A stretch of 64,000 nt of DNA, from contig CP040925.1 in the NCBI GenBank assembly GCA_001307505.2, positions 248,001 through 312,000 on the forward strand, written 5' to 3'. This DNA is from Candidatus Phytoplasma australasiaticum subsp. taiwanense. Lineage in GTDB: Bacteria > Bacillota_I > Bacilli_A > Acholeplasmatales > Acholeplasmataceae. The notes below the pieces were generated by a model. The model saw nothing but the letters and a program-made list of their open reading frames with translations, was not told the origin of the DNA and ran no database searches. A program made the position numbers and the translations under genes. Positions 63,160-64,000 of this stretch are shown piece after piece; positions within the stretch are counted from its first letter, which is position 1; every line of letters begins with the position of its first letter.

Positions 63160-63645
63160 ATGTTTAAATTACAAAATCAATTTAAAATAATAAGTATTTA
63201 TTTATTTATTTTTTTAGGACTATTATTTACAATGAATAATAATCAAGTAATGGCGATAAATAATTTAAATGATGAAAATTACATAAATAATGAAATTAAT
63301 AAACTTTATTTAGAACGAAAAGAATTAGCTACTAAAATTTCATATTTTCTTATTCATCATTTAGATGATGATGTAAAATTACAAAAAAAATTAAATGATT
63401 TAGATCAAATAATTAAAAATCTTTATCAAAGAATTTATGATATCAAAATTTTAAAGTCTATAAATGAACAAATTTGGCATGATTCATATGAAAGAAATCA
63501 AATAGCAATTCAAATTTTAAGTATTTCCTATCAAAACCCCGCAATACAAGAACTTATGACAAAATATCAAAAATTAGTGATAAAAATTAAGAATCTAAAC
63601 CAAAAATATATTAATTTACAATATAAATTAAATGAATTTAATTAA
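63160..63645 (+). CDS. SVM-signal secreted protein (candidate effector)
   Basis: 161 aa, classic SVM signal 1-32 (MFKLQNQFKIISIYLFIFLG, NNNQVMA-I). RBS AAAGGAGATTTAAT, identical to that of the SVM gene at 12510. The mature part is two helical blocks (INNEINKLYLERKELATKIS; EQIWHDSYERNQIAIQIL) and IKNLNQKYINLQYKLNEFN. It shares the IWxxSYERNQIAI core with the SVM protein at 17289. It occupies the slot between an LGEAF fragment and a terminator. Candidate effector of unknown target. Confidence 0.88.
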   Translation: MFKLQNQFKIISIYLFIFLGLLFTMNNNQVMAINNLNDENYINNEINKLYLERKELATKISYFLIHHLDDDVKLQKKLNDLDQIIKNLYQRIYDIKILKSINEQIWHDSYERNQIAIQILSISYQNPAIQELMTKYQKLVIKIKNLNQKYINLQYKLNEFN

Positions 63646-63662
63646 TTTTTCATCACAACCCC

Positions 63663-63689
63663 AAGACCCTCTCTCAGGGTCTTTTTTTG
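63663..63689 (+). terminator. Terminator after the SVM gene
   Basis: AGACCCTCTCTCAGGGTCTTTTTTT; counterpart of the hairpin at 34395. Confidence 0.8.
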
Positions 63690-63723
63690 ATACACAAAAT
63701 CTTAAAAAGGAAACCAAAAAATA

Positions 63724-63960
63724 TGTTAATTAAAAAAATCTTTTCATCTTGACCAAACAACCTCATATTTTTTTATCATTACTTTACTTGCGTTTATTCT
63801 GATTATAATCGTTTATTATGTCATTAAATTCTATCTTTTATCCGCCAAACTAATAATACCATTAAAACAAGAAATAGTAGTGCGATTTTATCGTTGTTAT
63901 TTAACTACTAAGAACCCAAATCATAATGGCATCTATTTAATACTTGGTTAACCCAAATTA
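63724..63960 (+). pseudogene. Decayed copy of the PMU small membrane protein gene at 34459
   Basis: MLIKKIFSS-stop, then pieces corresponding to FYLF..KLS, Y-L-TTK-NPNH and the start of the next gene (WHLFN.WLT). RBS AAAAAGGAA and the order terminator-gene-gene match 34395-34700. It shows that a second, eroded PMU runs past the window end. Confidence 0.7.
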
Positions 63961-64000
63961 AATAATGGTTTTAATATTTTAAGTAATTATTTATTATACT

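Noticed and set aside
1-64000. tRNA or rRNA genes
   Set aside because: No TpsiC-arm pattern or rRNA sequence was seen by eye.

Overview
The window is about as AT-rich as bacterial DNA gets. It has standard-code genes that end in TGA, many sec-secreted SVM-signal proteins, a tra5-bounded potential mobile unit (PMU) and abundant group II introns. This combination points to a 'Candidatus Phytoplasma' chromosome (Mollicutes; insect- and plant-infecting). Nothing here fixes the species.

Layout. 1-1298: the 3' part of a group II intron followed by the 3' exon of the gene it sits in. 1376-10374 (minus): a conserved housekeeping cluster, transcribed membrane protein > rbgA > topA > ftsY > ffh > 5'-3' exonuclease. 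The exonuclease is split by two group II introns, and removing them restores a perfect 292-codon frame. 10.4-25.6 kb: a decayed accessory region with SVM effectors, membrane-anchored coiled-coil proteins (here called the ITAARLE family), relic introns, and a full-length intron inserted antisense in an 'LGEAF-family' gene. 25776-42818: a nearly complete 17-kb PMU with tra5-type TIRs and a CTT duplication, inserted in an older group II intron. It holds a sigma factor, ssb, broken dam, HU, an AAA+ ATPase, coiled-coil and membrane proteins, a YqaJ nuclease, broken tmk, a PD-(D/E)XK-like protein, dnaB, dnaG, an iteron/palindrome region and tra5. 42.8-52.4 kb: more effectors, ITAARLE proteins and relics. 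52.5-57.5 kb: two short secreted-protein genes, each carrying a 0.91-kb ORF-deleted group II intron. Between them lies a two-gene unit, a Panacea/SocA-like antitoxin and a PD-(D/E)XK-like partner. 57.5-61.3 kb: a giant inverted repeat (two ~645-bp arms made of PMU ends) around a secreted protein that joins an SVM signal peptide to an FtsH-type M41 zinc-protease domain. 61.3-64 kb: small membrane proteins and a decayed second PMU copy with another SVM effector.

How it fits together. PMU replication genes (sigma, ssb, dnaB, dnaG, tra5) plus the iteron region could support replicative transposition. Effectors sit in repeated slots: after an LGEAF gene, or after an ITAARLE gene. Group II introns are the second mobile system. 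Every intron with both ends visible and oriented with its host gene splices in silico to an intact frame, and each EBS1 loop matches its own 5' exon. The one antisense copy has lost its 5' splice site. No intact intron-encoded protein is present here, so splicing would need a maturase from elsewhere in the genome.

Limits: family calls come from motifs read by eye, and no database search or folding was run.
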